Shown: positions 6,056-7,936 of the stretch, one piece after another
How positions within the stretch are numbered: position 1 is the first letter of the stretch
How the letters are laid out: each line of letters starts with the position of its first letter
Assembly: GCA_046596415.1 (NCBI GenBank)
Contig: JBKJML010000073.1
Location: forward strand, 1-7,936
DNA length: 7,936 bases
Direction: 5' to 3'
Origin: JBKJML01 sp046596415
Lineage (GTDB): Bacteria > Actinomycetota > Thermoleophilia > Gaiellales > Gaiellaceae
Notes under the pieces: generated by a model
Told to the model about the DNA's origin: nothing
What the model saw: the letters and a program-made list of their open reading frames with translations, nothing else
Database searches by the model: none
Position numbers and translations under genes: made by a program

Positions 6056-7078
6056 ATGAAGTCCCCCCGTCTCCTCATCGTCCTCGTCGCCGTCATCGGC
6101 CTGCTCCTCGGGCTGTTCGCGGCCGGTTGCGGTGGCGGTTCCGGGAAGGTGCCGAAGGATGCGGTCGCGTCGGTCGACGGCACTCCCGTGCCACAGTCGC
6201 AGTTCGACGGCCTGCTGACGCAGGCGCGTAAGAGCTACACCGCGCAGAAGCGTGACTTCCCGAAGGCCGGCTCCTCCGAGCTGCAGACGCTGCGTAACCA
6301 GGCTGTGCAGTTCCTGGTTCAGCGCGTCGAGTTCGAGCAGGAGGCCAAGGGTCTCGGGATCGAGGTCTCGGAGAAGCAGGTCGCGAACCGGCTCGCCCAG
6401 ATCAAGAAGCAGTACTTCGGCGGCGACGACAAGAAGTACGCCAAGCAACTCGCCCAGCAGGGGCTCTCGGACGAGCAGGTCAAGGCCGACATCCGCTCCC
6501 AGCTCGTCTCGGAGTCGATCTTCAAGAAGGTGACGGCCGACGTGAAGGTGAGCGACAAGGACGTCCAGGCCTACTACGCCAAGAACCAGGACCAGTATGG
6601 CCAGGCGGAGAGCCGCGACGTGCGCCACATCCTCGTGAAGTCGAAGGCGGAGGCCGACAAGCTCTACACCCAACTGAAGGGCGGCGCGGACTTCGCGACG
6701 CTCGCGAAGAAGTTCTCACAGGATCCCGGCTCGAAGGATCAGGGCGGCAAGATGACGATCTCGCGCGGCCAGACCGTCGCCCCGTTCGATCAGACCGCGT
6801 TCCTGCTGAAGGCGAACACGCTTTCGCGGCCGGTGAAGACCGAGTACGGCTACCACCTGATCGAGCCGCTCTCGGCGATCCGTGAAGCGAAGACGACGCC
6901 GCTCAAGGACGTCAAGAACTCGATCCGCCAGCAGCTGCTGCAGACGAAGCGGAACGAGGCGATGACGAAGTGGGTGGACGGCGTCAAGAAGGACTACGAC
7001 GGCAAGGTCACCTACGCGGTCGGCTTTACGCCGCCGCCGACGCCGTCGACCACCAGCACGGGCACGCAGACGAAATAG
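6056..7078 (+). CDS. PpiC-type (parvulin) peptidyl-prolyl isomerase lipoprotein, SurA/PrsA-like
   Basis: A 340-residue exported foldase that would sit on the outer face of the membrane and help extracytoplasmic proteins fold. The start has MKSPR, a hydrophobic stretch (residues 6-23) and lipobox AAGC with Cys25 as the lipidated residue, followed by a Gly/Ser linker. Residues 30-180 form a Lys/Gln/Glu-rich helical SurA-type N-terminal domain beginning VASVDGTPVPQSQFDGLL. The parvulin domain (about 185-272) shows ESRDVRHILVKSKAEADKL, GGADFATLAKKFSQDPGSKD, GGKMTISRGQ and EYGYHLIEPL. A helical stretch and a Pro/Thr/Ser tail end the protein. A TTG at 6026 is in frame but would put ten polar residues before the signal peptide and lies inside the leader hairpin, so ATG 6056 is chosen. 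Lysine content is much higher than in the arginine-rich neighbours, as is common for this family. mazG starts on the last base of its stop codon. Confidence 0.92.
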   Translation: MKSPRLLIVLVAVIGLLLGLFAAGCGGGSGKVPKDAVASVDGTPVPQSQFDGLLTQARKSYTAQKRDFPKAGSSELQTLRNQAVQFLVQRVEFEQEAKGLGIEVSEKQVANRLAQIKKQYFGGDDKKYAKQLAQQGLSDEQVKADIRSQLVSESIFKKVTADVKVSDKDVQAYYAKNQDQYGQAESRDVRHILVKSKAEADKLYTQLKGGADFATLAKKFSQDPGSKDQGGKMTISRGQTVAPFDQTAFLLKANTLSRPVKTEYGYHLIEPLSAIREAKTTPLKDVKNSIRQQLLQTKRNEAMTKWVDGVKKDYDGKVTYAVGFTPPPTPSTTSTGTQTK

Positions 7079-7869
7079 TGGCTCTCGCCGACGCGCTGCT
7101 CGAGCTACAGGAGCTCACGCAGCGCCTCCGGCGCGACTGCCCCTGGGATCGCGAGCAGACGGCGCGCACGATCGTGCCGCACACGGTCGAGGAGGCCTAC
7201 GAGGTCGCCGACGCTGCGCTCGCCGGCCAGCCCGAGGCGCTGCTGGACGAGCTCGGCGACCTGCTCTTCCAGGTCTACTTCCTCGCCCTGCTCCTCGACG
7301 AGCAGGGCCACGGCGATCTCGAAGCCGTTGCGCGGCTCGTGCACGAGAAGCTCGTTCGGCGTCACCCGCACGTCTTCGGCGAGGCGGAGGCGGCAACGGC
7401 CGGTCGAGTCCGTGACAACTGGGAGCAGATCAAGACCGACACGGAGGGGCGGCAGGGGATCTTCCACGACCTTCCGCTCGGCCTGCCGGCACTCCTCTTC
7501 GCGCGCAAGGCCGGGCGTCGTGCAGCATCGGCCGGCTTCGACTATCCCGATGCTGCGATGGCGATCGGCGATCTCGACGACGAGGTCCGCGAGCTGAAGG
7601 AGGCGATCGCAGCGGCCGGCGAGCCGGCACCCGAGACCGAGGCCGACGAGCGCGTCTTCTCAGAGCTCGGCGATGTGCTCTATGCGGCGGCGAACGTCGC
7701 GCGCAAGCTGAATGTCGACCCGGAGCTGGCCTTGCGGGCGACGGTGAACCGATTCACGGCGCGGGTCGAGGAGGCGGAGCGGCTTGCTGCGTTGGGCGGC
7801 GACGATTTCGCCTCGCTCTCGCTCGAGGAGCAGGACGGCTACTTCGATCAGGCAAAGGAGCGGGAATGA
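7078..7869 (+). CDS. mazG: Nucleoside triphosphate pyrophosphohydrolase MazG
   Basis: A 263-residue protein, the usual length of two-domain MazG. It hydrolyses NTPs and dNTPs to the monophosphate and pyrophosphate, removing abnormal nucleotides; in E. coli it also lowers ppGpp during MazEF toxicity. The first domain has CPWDREQT (21-28), the metal-binding EExxE motif at 38-42 (EEAYE) and ExxD at 58-61 (ELGD). The second, normally the catalytic domain, has E169-V-R-E172-L-K174, the EXXEXK motif, and ELGD at 196-199, then NVARKLNVDPELALRATVNRF. All metal ligands are present in both halves. The GTG start shares a G with the TAG stop of the lipoprotein gene (TAGTG), and I see no Shine-Dalgarno site, so translation is probably coupled. 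The frame is open further upstream to 6970 inside the lipoprotein gene, but the family begins near this GTG. No mazEF genes are visible nearby. Confidence 0.95.
   Translation: MALADALLELQELTQRLRRDCPWDREQTARTIVPHTVEEAYEVADAALAGQPEALLDELGDLLFQVYFLALLLDEQGHGDLEAVARLVHEKLVRRHPHVFGEAEAATAGRVRDNWEQIKTDTEGRQGIFHDLPLGLPALLFARKAGRRAASAGFDYPDAAMAIGDLDDEVRELKEAIAAAGEPAPETEADERVFSELGDVLYAAANVARKLNVDPELALRATVNRFTARVEEAERLAALGGDDFASLSLEEQDGYFDQAKERE
7522..7556. repeat. 10-bp perfect inverted repeat inside mazG
   Basis: GCAGCATCGG (7522-7531) and its exact complement CCGATGCTGC (7547-7556) are separated by 15 bases. It lies in the linker between the two MazG domains, encoding Ala-Ala-Ser-Ala and Pro-Asp-Ala-Ala. 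It may be chance in coding DNA. Confidence 0.5.
7854..7860 (+). promoter_or_regulatory. Ribosome binding site for eno
   Basis: AAAGGAG, the strongest Shine-Dalgarno match in the window, lies 5 nt before ATG 7866. It suggests that eno is translated efficiently in its own right as well as by coupling to mazG. Confidence 0.8.
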
Positions 7870-7936
7870 CCGCGATCTCAACAGTGAACGGACGGCAGAT
7901 CCTCGACTCGCGCGGCAACCCGACGGTGGAGGTGGA
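7866..7936 (+). CDS. eno: Enolase, N-terminal fragment
   Basis: The gene runs off the right edge; 23 complete codons are visible. The product converts 2-phosphoglycerate to phosphoenolpyruvate in glycolysis and gluconeogenesis, usually as a cytoplasmic dimer or octamer. The visible start, MTAISTVNGRQILDSRGNPT followed by VEV, carries the enolase N-terminal signature GR(E/Q)ILDSRGNPTVEV. The catalytic and metal-binding residues lie beyond the window. Its ATG overlaps the mazG stop (ATGA, 4 bases) and has a strong AAAGGAG site. The mazG-eno pair is a common actinobacterial arrangement. Confidence 0.95.
   Translation, partial: MTAISTVNGRQILDSRGNPTVEV

Noticed and set aside
6970..7077. Upstream extension of mazG into the lipoprotein gene
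   Set aside because: The translation is Gly/Arg-rich shadow sequence; MazG homology begins just after GTG 7078, which overlaps the stop codon.

Overview
This window is ordinary housekeeping chromosome from a high-GC bacterium. Coding regions show strong G/C bias at third codon positions, and GTG and TTG starts are frequent. The order prs - rplY (L25/Ctc type) - pth - mfd - parvulin lipoprotein - mazG - eno is typical of Actinomycetota. The divergence of the proteins and the two odd small genes suggest a deep-branching lineage such as Thermoleophilia/Gaiellales, but that placement is inference. No mobile element, CRISPR array, tRNA or rRNA was seen.

Layout: 2-223 is the 3' end of prs (PRPP synthetase). 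220-716 on the minus strand holds the readable remains of an unrecognised protein of about 165 codons, broken by one in-frame TGA and one 1-base frameshift; its stop codon overlaps the prs stop. Divergent from it, 787-960 encodes a 57-residue two-helix membrane protein. rplY (991-1743, acidic C-terminal tail) and pth (1747-2340) form a tight pair. 2401-2661 on the minus strand is an 86-residue unrecognised protein, convergent with pth and divergent from mfd. mfd (2817-6029) encodes a complete transcription-repair coupling factor. It is followed by a PpiC-type (parvulin) lipoprotein (6056-7078), then mazG (7078-7869) and the first codons of eno (from 7866), joined by 1-base and 4-base overlaps.

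Functionally the block combines translation (5S rRNA-binding protein L25, peptidyl-tRNA hydrolase), nucleotide metabolism and pool cleaning (PRPP synthetase, MazG), transcription-coupled repair (Mfd), folding of exported proteins (parvulin lipoprotein) and glycolysis (enolase).

No new multi-gene system is evident. The signals most worth a second look are: the doubly broken minus-strand gene beside prs; a perfect 22-bp palindrome at the predicted mfd transcription start; a terminator-like hairpin plus U5 tract between a TGCTATAGT extended -10 and the ATG of the parvulin gene; the matching layout of those two leaders (hairpin from about +1, then exactly 7 nt to ATG); and the uncharacterised reverse gene between pth and mfd.
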